This document shows, in pieces, positions 36,079 through 45,175 of a stretch of DNA of 64,000 nucleotides (position 1 is its first letter; every line of letters begins with the position of its first letter). The notes below the pieces were generated by a model, which was not told where the DNA came from, ran no database searches, and saw nothing but the letters and a program-made list of their open reading frames with translations. Made by a program: the position numbers and the translations under genes. The DNA is from Hyphomonadaceae bacterium UBA1933 (GTDB lineage Bacteria; Pseudomonadota; Alphaproteobacteria; Caulobacterales; Aquidulcibacteraceae): the NCBI GenBank assembly GCA_002337085.1, contig DDFH01000006.1, positions 153,098-217,097 on the forward strand, in the 5' to 3' direction.

Positions 36079-37320
36079 TTATGCGCGTTTACGTAAAATA
36101 TCGCCATCGGTATCGGGTGCAATAACTTCACCCAATGGGCGTGGTGCGCCAAAAAGATTACCTTGGGCAAAGCCTAAATCAAGCTCTAGCGCCTCGATAA
36201 TTACGCGCTCATCCTCTACACGATCGGCAATCAAATCAACGCCGTAACGGGCGAATAATGACGCAACATCCTGTGGCTCAAACTCCCGTGCAAGGCCAGT
36301 AATTGGGCGAACCCCATCGCGCAATAATTGTTGTACCAATTTATTACCCGCGATTTTAACATAACGCACACCCATTCTTTCAAGCTTGCGTAAATCAACA
36401 TCAATTGAATCACAGCGATCGATTGAGAAGCGGTAGCCAAGGTCAAACAGACGCCCCATATTACGCTCCGCAGTTAAGCCCAGTCTTTCAAAAGCATCAC
36501 GTGGCAATTCAAAAATTAAGGAGCCTACCAAGTCACGGTTTTGTTTTAAATAATCGATGAATTGCGCAAAGAAGGTTTCATCACCCAAAGAAGTTGGTGA
36601 AATATTGCAAAATAGCGAAATGCGGCGATCACGACGGATTGTTTGGCGCGCAAGTTGCACACATTTTAACAATAACATATTGTCAATTTCGGCAACCAAA
36701 CCCGAATGTTCGGCAACCTTCAAAAACTCACCAGGCATAATTAATTGGCCGGTGCTGTCGCGAAGGCGGGTGAAACATTCATAAAAAGAAACCCGTCTTT
36801 GCGGCAAGGTTACAATTGGTTGCAGATGAATTTCAACGCGGCTTGCGTCAATTGCCTCTTGCACGGCGGCAAGCAATGAACGTTCCGACCGCTTTGGACG
36901 GGGTGTAAGTGAGGCAATATTATCAACACGCGCTTGTTGTTTTTGTGCGGCAAAGGCGGCAATGCTATGGGCAAGATCTTTTAATTCATCGACAATTTTT
37001 TCTTCGCGCTGACGGCTTTCTTCAAGGATTTGGTCTTTGAATTCCTCAAACTCGGCGCGGGTCTTTTCATTTTCAAGACGCAATTGTTCAATTTCACTAT
37101 TTACCTGATTGGTGAATTGGCGTGGTAAACGGATTTTTTTCGGCAAAAATACTGAATGTAACAAACCACAAGCAAGGGTAAACATTCCGCCAAGGCACAT
37201 TGCAACCGCATTTGTATATTGGAAATAAATACTGGCAACCATACCAATACCAACACCAAGTGCGATATAAATAATTGTCAGAATAATATTAATAGCCGCA
37301 GCGTACAAATTAACCACCAT
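36079..37320 (-). CDS. tipF: TipF-like flagellar-site EAL domain protein
   Basis: TipF in Caulobacter marks the new pole for flagellum assembly and binds cyclic di-GMP. The 413-residue protein has two N-terminal membrane helices (about residues 5-30 and 35-55), a coiled coil to about residue 130, and a C-terminal EAL domain. The EAL motif itself is degenerate: YECFTRLRD replaces the ExLxR pattern, and the DDFG-type motif is SIDRCDS. FCNISP, IFELP, RYVKIAG and GFAQGNLFG are retained. Loss of the second Asp suggests a c-di-GMP receptor rather than a phosphodiesterase. A CtrA-type box lies 49 bases upstream. Confidence 0.85.
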   Translation of the reverse strand: MVVNLYAAAINIILTIIYIALGVGIGMVASIYFQYTNAVAMCLGGMFTLACGLLHSVFLPKKIRLPRQFTNQVNSEIEQLRLENEKTRAEFEEFKDQILEESRQREEKIVDELKDLAHSIAAFAAQKQQARVDNIASLTPRPKRSERSLLAAVQEAIDASRVEIHLQPIVTLPQRRVSFYECFTRLRDSTGQLIMPGEFLKVAEHSGLVAEIDNMLLLKCVQLARQTIRRDRRISLFCNISPTSLGDETFFAQFIDYLKQNRDLVGSLIFELPRDAFERLGLTAERNMGRLFDLGYRFSIDRCDSIDVDLRKLERMGVRYVKIAGNKLVQQLLRDGVRPITGLAREFEPQDVASLFARYGVDLIADRVEDERVIIEALELDLGFAQGNLFGAPRPLGEVIAPDTDGDILRKRA

Positions 37321-37368
37321 TTTCTATGATGAACCGAAAAAATCTTTTAAATATAGCGGTTAATTTGG

Positions 37369-37383
37369 TTAACACATGGTTAA
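37369..37383 (-). promoter_or_regulatory. CtrA-type box upstream of tipF
   Basis: On the minus strand the site reads TTAA-N7-TTAAC, the full Caulobacter CtrA consensus. It is 49 bases upstream of the tipF start and is followed by a third TTAA at five-base spacing (37360-37363). It sits between the cobB stop and the tipF start, giving tipF its own cell-cycle-type control. Confidence 0.65.
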
Positions 37384-37384
37384 T

Positions 37385-38098
37385 TTATTCATTTCTTAAC
37401 AATTCATCAACATATGCAGGAACGGTTTCTGTTGCTTTTCCAATGCGGGTTTCGTCAAACAAACTATTACCAACACTTGGTTCAATATTGAATTCAACAG
37501 TATGCGCACCAGAGCGTTTGGCAATCTCAACAAAACTAGATGCCGGATGGACGTTACCAGAAGTTCCAATTGATAAAAACAGGCTTGATTTTAAAAGTGC
37601 CTTGTAAATTTCATCCATGCCAAACGGCATTTCACCAAACCAAACAATATGTGGGCGCAAAGTTGCGGTTTTATCAAATGGTGAAACAGTATCTGGCAAA
37701 ATATCATCATGCCATTCAATTGGGAAATTGGTTTTGGTGCAACGTGCCTTTAAAAGTTCGCCATGCAAATGGATAAGATGATTTTTTACACCGTATTCTT
37801 TGGCGGCGCGGTCATGCAAATCATCAACATTTTGGGTAACGATTAGCACTTCACCGCGATGCCATTTTTTAATCAGACGGGCAAGCGCTAAATGTGCCTC
37901 ATTTGGCTTTACTTCCAAAAGCTGGCGACGGCGCGCATTATAAAACTCATTAACAAGATTGGGATCGCGGGCATAGGCCTCTGGTGTTGCCACATCATCA
38001 ATTTTGTGACCATGCCAAAGCCCATCCGCAGCACGAAAAGTCTGAAGGCCAGATTCCGCAGAAATACCAGCACCAGTAAGAATAACAATGTTTTTCAT
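37385..38098 (-). CDS. cobB: sirtuin-type NAD-dependent protein deacylase
   Basis: Removes acyl groups from lysine with NAD. The NAD pocket is TGAGISAESGLQTFR, the catalytic His is in LIHLHGEL, and RPHIVWFGEMP, IGTSGNV and FNIEP follow. The FYNARR segment has the Tyr-x-x-Arg pair that marks SIRT5-type desuccinylases. Unlike E. coli CobB, the loop after HGELLKARC lacks the cysteine cluster; only one Cys remains, so a zinc site is doubtful. I start at ATG 38098 behind GGGAG. Confidence 0.9.
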   Translation of the reverse strand: MKNIVILTGAGISAESGLQTFRAADGLWHGHKIDDVATPEAYARDPNLVNEFYNARRRQLLEVKPNEAHLALARLIKKWHRGEVLIVTQNVDDLHDRAAKEYGVKNHLIHLHGELLKARCTKTNFPIEWHDDILPDTVSPFDKTATLRPHIVWFGEMPFGMDEIYKALLKSSLFLSIGTSGNVHPASSFVEIAKRSGAHTVEFNIEPSVGNSLFDETRIGKATETVPAYVDELLRNE

Positions 38099-38189
38099 TT
38101 CAAATCTCCCACCGCAATATGTTTTGCACTTCATATGGCGCAATTATGCCATATTAAAGGCGAAATTATTTCAAATTGGCGGGAATATT

Positions 38190-39182
38190 TTACAATTCCC
38201 GCTGCTTTGCCATATTGGCAAGGCTTTGTTCGGGACGTGGGCCATAATGAGAAATAATCTCATAGGCACATAAAGAACCAAGCTTGCCACAGGCTTCTAA
38301 TTCGCGACCCGATGCAACACCATATAAAACGCCGGCAGCGTATAAATCACCGGCACCTGTGGTATCGACAACTTTTTCAATTGGAATTGCAGGAACCCGC
38401 ACCAATTCTTCACCACGTGCCAGAACTGAGCCATGTTCCGAACGGGTTAGGCATATCATTTCACAATCGCCGCGCGCATATTGCAACGCTACTTCAAAAT
38501 CATCAGTATCATAAAGAGCAAGTATTTCGTTTTCATTGGCAAACAAAATATCAATATGATTTTTCACCAAATTGCGGAATGATTCCTTGTGACGCTCAAC
38601 ACAGAAAACATCAGACAAGGTAAGTGCGGTTAAGCGGTCATATTTCTTTGCAAATTCTGCCGCTTTTACAAATGCCGATTTGGCTTCTTCGCGGTCAAAT
38701 AAATAGCCTTCAAGGAAAACGATTTTTGAGGCGCCAATTTTTGCCTCATCCAAATCTGTTTCACTCATAAGCGGAGAGCAACCAAGATAGGTGCACATTG
38801 AACGCTGCCCATCGGGGGTAACATTAATCAAACAACGCGCAGTTGATGGGCCATCTTCAAGTGGTTCAGTATTAAATGCCACACCAATTTCATTAATCTC
38901 TTCGATAAAGAAAGACCCCAAAGTATCATAAGCAACCTTGCCAATATATGCCGCTTTTCCGCCAAGTGACGCAATGCCAGCCATGGTGTTTGCCGCAGAA
39001 CCCCCAGAAACCATTTTTCCAGATGCCATTGCTGAATAAAGTTTTTCAACCTGCCCCTCATCAAACAAAAGGGTCATTGCACCTTTTGTGATTGAATTTT
39101 TTTGCAAAAACTCATCACTAGCTGGGGCAATTACGTCAACAATTGCGTTACCCACACCACAAACATCGTATATGATTTCCAT
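38190..39182 (-). CDS. PfkB-family adenosine kinase-like sugar/nucleoside kinase
   Basis: A 330-residue kinase. The substrate region has GNAIVDVIAP and VSGGSAANTMAGIASLGGKA; the ATP and catalytic signature is VVDTTGAGDLYAAGVLYG with the catalytic Asp. The closest family by pattern is the bacterial adenosine-kinase branch of PfkB; ribokinase or fructokinase specificity cannot be excluded. It has its own upstream gap and no obvious operon partner. Confidence 0.88.
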   Translation of the reverse strand: MEIIYDVCGVGNAIVDVIAPASDEFLQKNSITKGAMTLLFDEGQVEKLYSAMASGKMVSGGSAANTMAGIASLGGKAAYIGKVAYDTLGSFFIEEINEIGVAFNTEPLEDGPSTARCLINVTPDGQRSMCTYLGCSPLMSETDLDEAKIGASKIVFLEGYLFDREEAKSAFVKAAEFAKKYDRLTALTLSDVFCVERHKESFRNLVKNHIDILFANENEILALYDTDDFEVALQYARGDCEMICLTRSEHGSVLARGEELVRVPAIPIEKVVDTTGAGDLYAAGVLYGVASGRELEACGKLGSLCAYEIISHYGPRPEQSLANMAKQREL

Positions 39183-39290
39183 TCGTCACTTTCCTATTGT
39201 TGAATTCTCAACAGTCTTATAGCTTTATTTTAGCAATTAATAGCAATATTAAAATGTGACAAATACACAGTTTATATTGGGGATTGCCAT

Positions 39291-40190
39291 TTGAAGTTCG
39301 CATTAATGGTTACACATAAATATTTTGATGCAAATTCAACAGAGTTTTATGCATCAATGGTGAAAAAACAATTCTCTTTGCTTGCCAATGCTTTGCAAAA
39401 GTATTCGATAGAACTTATCCCAATTTTTTGGGAAGATGCCCCCATTGATTTTGGTGATTTTGCCGCAATAACCCCTATAAATTCATGGTCTTATCCTGAA
39501 AAAACCGAAACCTTTAAAAACTATCTTGCGGCAATTGAAAAAAGCAATATCCGGCTTATTAACCCTTTATGGGTGCTGCGCGACAATATGAATAAATCAT
39601 ATCTTGAGCGTCTTTATAAATCGGGCGCACCCGTGCCACCGACCACAATTGTCGATGTTAAAGAGCATGAAAAAATCTACGCTGCATTTGATGATTTTTC
39701 ATGTGATGAAATAATTATCAAACCCATTATTGGTGCGGGTGCATGGCGACAGGCCCGCCTTAAAAAAGGTGAAATGCTTCCCAATGCCGATTTATTACCG
39801 CCCGATTTGGCATTGATACAACCATTCTTGCCCAAGGTTGCCGAAATTGGTGAATTATCAATGCTGTTTTTTGGTAATGAATTTTCACATGCCCTTATGA
39901 AAACCCCAAAGGCAGGTGATTATCGTTCGCAAACGAAATATGGCGCGATTGAAACCAATATTACCCCTCCGTTTGAAGCACTAGCGGCGGGTAAAAAAAT
40001 CCTGCAATCCTATGATCCAAATAATGAACTTGGTTATGCCCGTGTTGATATGGTGCAAAACACGGATGGACAATGGCTTTTGATGGAAATGGAAATGATA
40101 GAGCCTTATTTATATTTACCCTTTGACGGAGAAAACGGCCTTTTGGGGGCAAAGAATTTTGCCAAAGCAATTGCGGACAAAATCCTGTAA
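39291..40190 (+). CDS. ATP-grasp ligase, RimK/DcsG-like
   Basis: A 299-residue ATP-grasp protein. The Lys-containing loop is DEIIIKPIIGAGAWRQARL, and the metal-binding Glu residues are in WLLMEMEMIEPYLYLP. The closing segment resembles DcsG-type and RimK-type enzymes, which ligate amino groups to carboxyls. The N-terminal region IELIPIFWEDAPIDFGD is typical too. Substrates are unknown, and no peptide precursor or partner is nearby. The start is a TTG at 39291. Confidence 0.78.
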   Translation: MKFALMVTHKYFDANSTEFYASMVKKQFSLLANALQKYSIELIPIFWEDAPIDFGDFAAITPINSWSYPEKTETFKNYLAAIEKSNIRLINPLWVLRDNMNKSYLERLYKSGAPVPPTTIVDVKEHEKIYAAFDDFSCDEIIIKPIIGAGAWRQARLKKGEMLPNADLLPPDLALIQPFLPKVAEIGELSMLFFGNEFSHALMKTPKAGDYRSQTKYGAIETNITPPFEALAAGKKILQSYDPNNELGYARVDMVQNTDGQWLLMEMEMIEPYLYLPFDGENGLLGAKNFAKAIADKIL

Positions 40191-40282
40191 CTTATTGAAA
40201 ACATTTTTTGGTAATATTTTCATCTTTTTCGTCTATATAGGCAAAATTGAAATTATGGGCGGCATGACCCGCAGGAGTTAAC

Positions 40283-41617
40283 ATGAAAAAACGTTTTTTT
40301 GGAACAGATGGTATTCGTGGTGAAGCAAACAAACACCCGATGACATCGGAAACTGCACTTTATCTTGGGATGGCTGCGGGAACGTATTTCAAAAAGGCAA
40401 ACAGCCAAAATATGGTGATTATCGGTAAAGATACACGCCGCTCTGGTTATATGCTTGAATTTGCGCTTGTGTCTGGTTTTGCTGCTGTTGGTATGGATGT
40501 TAAAATTCTTGGCCCAATTCCAACACCAGCCATTGGTATTTTGACGCGTTCTTTACGTGCCGAACTTGGGGTGATGATTTCAGCATCACACAATAATTAT
40601 GCCGATAATGGTATTAAATTATTTGGCGCTGATGGCTTTAAGCTTAGCGATAAAGAAGAGTTGGAAATCGAGGCACTCCTTGCCGAGCCTGAAAAAATCA
40701 AACGTGCAGGACCAAAAGATATTGGCCTTGTAAAATCATTTGAAGATTCACGCGGTCGCTATGTTGAGGTTGTTAAACAAGCCTTTCCGCGTGGGCTTCG
40801 CCTTGATGGCTTACGAATCGTTGTCGATTGCGCAAATGGCGCGGCCTATAAAACTGCCCCTTGGGCATTATGGGAATTGGGCGCAGAAGTGGTTGAAATT
40901 GGCGTAAGCCCAAATGGTATGAACATTAATGATGGCTGCGGCTCAACCAATTTGACGCAATTGCGGGAAAAAGTAATCGAACGCCGTGCGGATCTTGGCA
41001 TTGCACTTGATGGTGACGCCGATCGTATCGCAATCATTGATGAAAAAGGCAATGAGATTGATGGGGATCAAATCATCGCATCAATCGCAAGCAATATGTT
41101 GGCATCTGGCAATTTGCGTGGACCTGTTGTGACCACGGTTATGTCTAATTTGGGTCTTGAGAATTTCATTAAATCACGCGGTGCAGAATTTATTCGCACC
41201 GATGTTGGTGATCGTAACGTGGTTATTGCAATGCGCGAACATGGTTCAAACCTTGGTGGCGAACAATCAGGGCATGTTATTGCCCTTGATTATGCGACCA
41301 CTGGTGACGGTCTAATTTCGGCATTATTGGTTCTTGGCGCAATGGTTGAACAAAATAAAAAGGCGTCCGAAGTTTTAAATTGCTTCACGCCAATGCCGCA
41401 AATTCTTAAAAACATTCGTTATACTGGTAAATCACCTTTATTGATTGATAAAAACGCAAAATTGGTTGAACAAGTTAAGCAAGATATGGCTGCCAAGGGC
41501 GCGCGCCTTGTTGTCCGCACATCGGGCACCGAACCATTAGTAAGACTTATGGCAGAGGGCGAAGACGAGGATATGATTCGCAATACTATCGATGAACTTG
41601 CGGCGGCAATTTTATAA
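40283..41617 (+). CDS. glmM: phosphoglucosamine mutase
   Basis: Converts glucosamine 6-phosphate to the 1-phosphate for UDP-GlcNAc and cell-wall synthesis. The 444-residue length is standard. Motifs are KRFFGTDGIRGEANKHPM, the phosphoserine loop MISASHNNYADNGIKLFG, the metal loop ALDGDADRIAI, and GEQSGHVI and RTSGTEPLVRLM. GCAGGAG precedes the ATG. No ftsH or glmS neighbour is present. Confidence 0.97.
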   Translation: MKKRFFGTDGIRGEANKHPMTSETALYLGMAAGTYFKKANSQNMVIIGKDTRRSGYMLEFALVSGFAAVGMDVKILGPIPTPAIGILTRSLRAELGVMISASHNNYADNGIKLFGADGFKLSDKEELEIEALLAEPEKIKRAGPKDIGLVKSFEDSRGRYVEVVKQAFPRGLRLDGLRIVVDCANGAAYKTAPWALWELGAEVVEIGVSPNGMNINDGCGSTNLTQLREKVIERRADLGIALDGDADRIAIIDEKGNEIDGDQIIASIASNMLASGNLRGPVVTTVMSNLGLENFIKSRGAEFIRTDVGDRNVVIAMREHGSNLGGEQSGHVIALDYATTGDGLISALLVLGAMVEQNKKASEVLNCFTPMPQILKNIRYTGKSPLLIDKNAKLVEQVKQDMAAKGARLVVRTSGTEPLVRLMAEGEDEDMIRNTIDELAAAIL

Positions 41618-41625
41618 AATCTAAA

Positions 41626-41661
41626 CCAACCGTCCCGCAATAAATGCGGGGCGACGGGTTT
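41626..41661. terminator. hairpin between glmM and regA
   Basis: A CCGTCCCGC arm pairs with GCGGGGCGACGG with a small bulge and is followed by TTTTTATT. It is related in sequence to the CCCGCA/TGCGGGG repeat between zwf and pgl. Confidence 0.7.
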
Positions 41662-42186
41662 TTATTTCACTGGTTGTTTTTGAAGTTTTCGCGCCAATGT
41701 GCGGCGGTGCATACCAAGCCTGCGTGCAGTTTCTGAAATATTATAATTGGTTTCTTCCAAAGTGGATTGGATGGTTTCCCACTCAAGATTTTTTATCGAG
41801 CTGGGGCGAGCAGTAATTGGTGCGGAAATATCGCCATCACTTTTTTCAAATGCCTTTATGATTTCATCACTATTGGCGGGTTTGGCAAGATAATGGCAGG
41901 CCCCAAGTTTTATCGCCTCAACAGCGGTGGAAATACTGGCGTAACCAGTTAAGACCACTATTTTTAATTCAGGCTGTAATTCCAATAATTCTTTGACACA
42001 TTCAAGACCAGAACGATTTTTAAGGCGTAAATCAACCACCGCATTATCGAACTTTTCTTTTTGGGCAACGGTAATCGCATCCTCATATGAATTTACTGTG
42101 CGCACATTAAACCCGCGCTTTTGAAATGATTTTCCAAGCGTGTCGGCCAATGGCACATCATCATCAATGATTAATATCCGCCTCAT
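41662..42186 (-). CDS. regA: RegA/ActR/PrrA-type response regulator
   Basis: A 174-residue regulator: receiver domain with LIIDDDVPL, phospho-acceptor in NAVVDLRLKNRSGL, VVLTGYASI and the Lys of HYLAKPA. It ends with a Fis-type HTH (NYNISETARRLGMHRRTLAR). RegA activates respiratory, nitrogen and carbon genes at low oxygen in alphaproteobacteria. It overlaps regB by four bases and is last in chvI-chvG-regB-regA. Confidence 0.92.
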   Translation of the reverse strand: MRRILIIDDDVPLADTLGKSFQKRGFNVRTVNSYEDAITVAQKEKFDNAVVDLRLKNRSGLECVKELLELQPELKIVVLTGYASISTAVEAIKLGACHYLAKPANSDEIIKAFEKSDGDISAPITARPSSIKNLEWETIQSTLEETNYNISETARRLGMHRRTLARKLQKQPVK

Positions 42187-43478
42187 ATCATAATTGCCTT
42201 TAACGGAAATTGCATGGTTACAATAACACCATTATTGTCTGGCTTATTATCAAGTCGCAAACCACCGCCCAATGCCTTCATTGTTCCTTGTGCCAAAAAC
42301 AAACCAACGCCAAAACCATTTTCATTTTTGGTTGAATAATTTTCTTTTCGGATTTTTTCCATAAGATTAACAGGCGCGCCTTTTCCAAAGTCCTCGATTT
42401 TAATTATGACATTCTCATCATCCAAATATGCCTGCATTGCGATTTTTTTCGCATTATTTTCAACACTGGCATCCTTGGCATTGTTAAGAATTGTCACAAT
42501 TGCCTGTTCAACAATTAAATCACAGGCGGCATTTATGTTTTCAAACTTTATTTCATGCAACAATTGGACATTTTGTCCATTATTGCTTTGCCAACTCTTA
42601 CAAATGCCGGTTAGGAAGTTGCCAAAATCATCATGCCGCGCCCCCTGCCCCCGAATTTGCCCCGAAGATGCAAGGATACGGTTTAAGATATTTTTAGCGC
42701 GTTCAAGCTGTGACAAAAGGGTTTTAACCTCTTCATCACGTTCCGCTTTTTTTGATGGTGGGTTTAAAACCAACCAATCATTCAAAATGATTGACATGGT
42801 CGCAAGTGGGCCGCCTAGTTCATGTGCCGCACCCGCACTCATAAGACCAAGACGCAATATATTTTGCTGTTCAGTGGCGTTTTGTTGCAATTCAAAAATT
42901 GCTTTGTCACGCTCTTTTAAATTTTGCATGGCCTTGGTTACAAAATACACCAAAATAAGGCTTGATAATGCAAAGCTAAGCATCATTCCTTGGGCCTGCA
43001 CTTCAAAAAAAGCGGTATGGCGGGATTTTCCAACTACAAAAGGGCTTTCAACAAATTCAATAAACAAAAACCCAATTATGCCCACAACATAAATCGACCA
43101 CGCATAGCGCTTTAATAATAACAAAGAGCCAAGAATAATGGGGATGATTAAAGCAAGCAAAAATGGGTTTGATGGCCCACCGGTTTGCAGCATCACAACA
43201 ATTAAAAAAATCGTATCAAGCAAAAGCCAAACAAAAGTTTCGGCATCATTGATAGGGGTTTTTGATTTTAATCGCATAACGGCAAGAAATTGCATCAATA
43301 TCATTAATTGCAATTCAATCATTAATGTGCGGATAGGAATAAAAATCGACAGCACATTATAGGCAACCATAAAAATAGCGCCATAAATAATAATTGCCAA
43401 AAGCCGCAACATAACCAAAAGCCGAAAATTCTTACGGCTGGTTATTGCTTCTAATTGTTGTGGGTAAGAAGAACTCAT
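42183..43478 (-). CDS. regB: RegB/PrrB-type redox sensor kinase
   Basis: A 431-residue histidine kinase with about six N-terminal membrane helices and the RegB quinone-site motif GGPSNPF near residue 97. The H-box is AGAAHELGGPLATMSI, and ATP-binding motifs include VGLFLAQGTMK. In Rhodobacter RegB a conserved Cys lies in the following helix (ERCRxIL type); the matching segment here is LERAKNILNRI, with Ala in its place. It overlaps regA by four bases and chvG by one. The senC gene found between regB and regA in Rhodobacter is absent. Confidence 0.92.
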   Translation of the reverse strand: MSSSYPQQLEAITSRKNFRLLVMLRLLAIIIYGAIFMVAYNVLSIFIPIRTLMIELQLMILMQFLAVMRLKSKTPINDAETFVWLLLDTIFLIVVMLQTGGPSNPFLLALIIPIILGSLLLLKRYAWSIYVVGIIGFLFIEFVESPFVVGKSRHTAFFEVQAQGMMLSFALSSLILVYFVTKAMQNLKERDKAIFELQQNATEQQNILRLGLMSAGAAHELGGPLATMSIILNDWLVLNPPSKKAERDEEVKTLLSQLERAKNILNRILASSGQIRGQGARHDDFGNFLTGICKSWQSNNGQNVQLLHEIKFENINAACDLIVEQAIVTILNNAKDASVENNAKKIAMQAYLDDENVIIKIEDFGKGAPVNLMEKIRKENYSTKNENGFGVGLFLAQGTMKALGGGLRLDNKPDNNGVIVTMQFPLKAIMI

Positions 43479-45175
43479 TACGCCGCACCTTTTGGCACAT
43501 TTGCCGCCGGAAGTTCCATAATAAACCGCGCACCTTTTATTTCATCATTAACCTTGCGGTTTTGCGCCCATAATTTGCCATTGTGATTTTGCACAATTTG
43601 CCGTGCAATCGCAAGCCCAAGACCAGAATGCGTGCCAAAGGCCGCCTGCTCTTTTGGGCGTTGGGTATAAAAGCGTTCAAAGACGCGTGATAATGCCTCT
43701 TCAGGAAGACCAGGGCCTTCATCTTCAACAAAGATACGGATTTTTTTCTTTTTCAATTGTGCTAACACCCGCACCCTTGCCCCTTCGGATGAAAAACTAA
43801 TGGCGTTATCAAGCAAATTAATCAAAACCCGTTCAATCGCCTCATAGCGAATATTGGCAAAAAGCAAATCTGTATCATTTTCAAAAACCGCAGTGATTTT
43901 TAACTTTTTATCATGGGCAACCGATTGATAATTGGCGACAAGATTTTCAATCATTTTCCGCATATTACGGGTTTCACGGGTTTCGCGCGCAAGTTCGGCA
44001 TCAAGGCGCGATGCATTGGAAATATCGGTTACAAGGCGGTCAATCCGCCCCAAATCAGATAAAAGAATTTTTTCCAATTTTTCCTTTTGCTCGGGCTTAA
44101 GGTTGCCGCGCAATAATTCCGCCGCATTTTTTACCGCCGCCAATGGGTTTTTAATTTCATGGGCAACATCGGCGGCAAATCTTTCATTGGCCTCAATCTT
44201 ATCTTGCAAACTATTGGTCATGCGCGACAATGCTTCGGCAAGTTCACCAATTTCATCGGGGCGCGCCAATAATTCCTTGTCGGTAATGAATGATGTCCGC
44301 CCCGAACTTACGGCATCGGCGGCATTTGAAAGCTGCTGCAATGGGCGGGCAATAACCCATGCAAGCGTTGATGCCGATAAAAGGTTCGCCAAAACCGCCG
44401 CGACAATGAAGGGAATAAGGGCGCGGCGTTCATTGGCGATAATATCAGAAACATCAGAGCTTTCGAGTGTTAAGACACCAACCACCGAATTCACCCTTTG
44501 AATCGGAATTGATACGGAAACCACACGCTTTCCTTCTTCATCAAAACGCTCATGGGCAACTGTATTCCCCTGAATCGCGGCGGCGATTTCATCATTTAAT
44601 GCAATTGCAGGGTCATTTTGTGACCCTTGGGCGCGAATACGCACTTTTTCCACCGCATCATTAGTGGCCTTTTTAAAATCGGGAATTTTTTGATCAAGTG
44701 GCGGTAATTCGCGCACTGAAACCTCATCATATAAAACATCGGAATCGGTTATTAATTGGCGATTTTTATCAAAAAGCCGAAGCCTGCCACCAGGTTCACG
44801 AAATAGGCGCTTTAGAACCACGCGCGCACTATCGGCATCAAGATAAAGCCCTGTATCATCTTCACCAACTGCGGCCTCGGCAAGGACACTGGCGATTGTC
44901 ATGCCTTGGGCGCGCAATGTATCCGCGCGCGCCTGTGTAAGCCCTGCCCGCAACTCATTCAAAATCAATGAACCAAGTACCAAAACCGCAAGACCGGCAA
45001 AAGAGCCGATAAAAATTACGCCGGCAATACCACCGCGCCTACTTTTCTTGGTATCGGTTACAAAATCCGAAAAGAACTTCCGCTTTTGCTTCTTCTCTTG
45101 TTTAATATTTGCATCAGCGGTGATTTCATCACCACTTGCACCAAGAGAGGAAGAATTTCGCGGTGGCGATTGCAT
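43478..45175 (-). CDS. chvG: ChvG-type sensor histidine kinase
   Basis: A 565-residue kinase responding to envelope or acid stress in related bacteria. It has a charged cytoplasmic start, two membrane helices (around residues 55-75 and 245-265) flanking a periplasmic domain, HAMP, the H-box FAADVAHEIKNPLAAVKNAA, and the ATPase boxes DNAISFSSEGAR and HSGLGLAIARQIV. It overlaps chvI and regB by one base each, so the four genes are translationally linked. Confidence 0.94.
   Translation of the reverse strand: MQSPPRNSSSLGASGDEITADANIKQEKKQKRKFFSDFVTDTKKSRRGGIAGVIFIGSFAGLAVLVLGSLILNELRAGLTQARADTLRAQGMTIASVLAEAAVGEDDTGLYLDADSARVVLKRLFREPGGRLRLFDKNRQLITDSDVLYDEVSVRELPPLDQKIPDFKKATNDAVEKVRIRAQGSQNDPAIALNDEIAAAIQGNTVAHERFDEEGKRVVSVSIPIQRVNSVVGVLTLESSDVSDIIANERRALIPFIVAAVLANLLSASTLAWVIARPLQQLSNAADAVSSGRTSFITDKELLARPDEIGELAEALSRMTNSLQDKIEANERFAADVAHEIKNPLAAVKNAAELLRGNLKPEQKEKLEKILLSDLGRIDRLVTDISNASRLDAELARETRETRNMRKMIENLVANYQSVAHDKKLKITAVFENDTDLLFANIRYEAIERVLINLLDNAISFSSEGARVRVLAQLKKKKIRIFVEDEGPGLPEEALSRVFERFYTQRPKEQAAFGTHSGLGLAIARQIVQNHNGKLWAQNRKVNDEIKGARFIMELPAANVPKGAA

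Noticed and set aside
42406..43092. 228-residue plus-strand ORF inside regB
   Set aside because: Antisense to a clear kinase gene; composition (Ser/Cys/Phe) is typical of a shadow frame.
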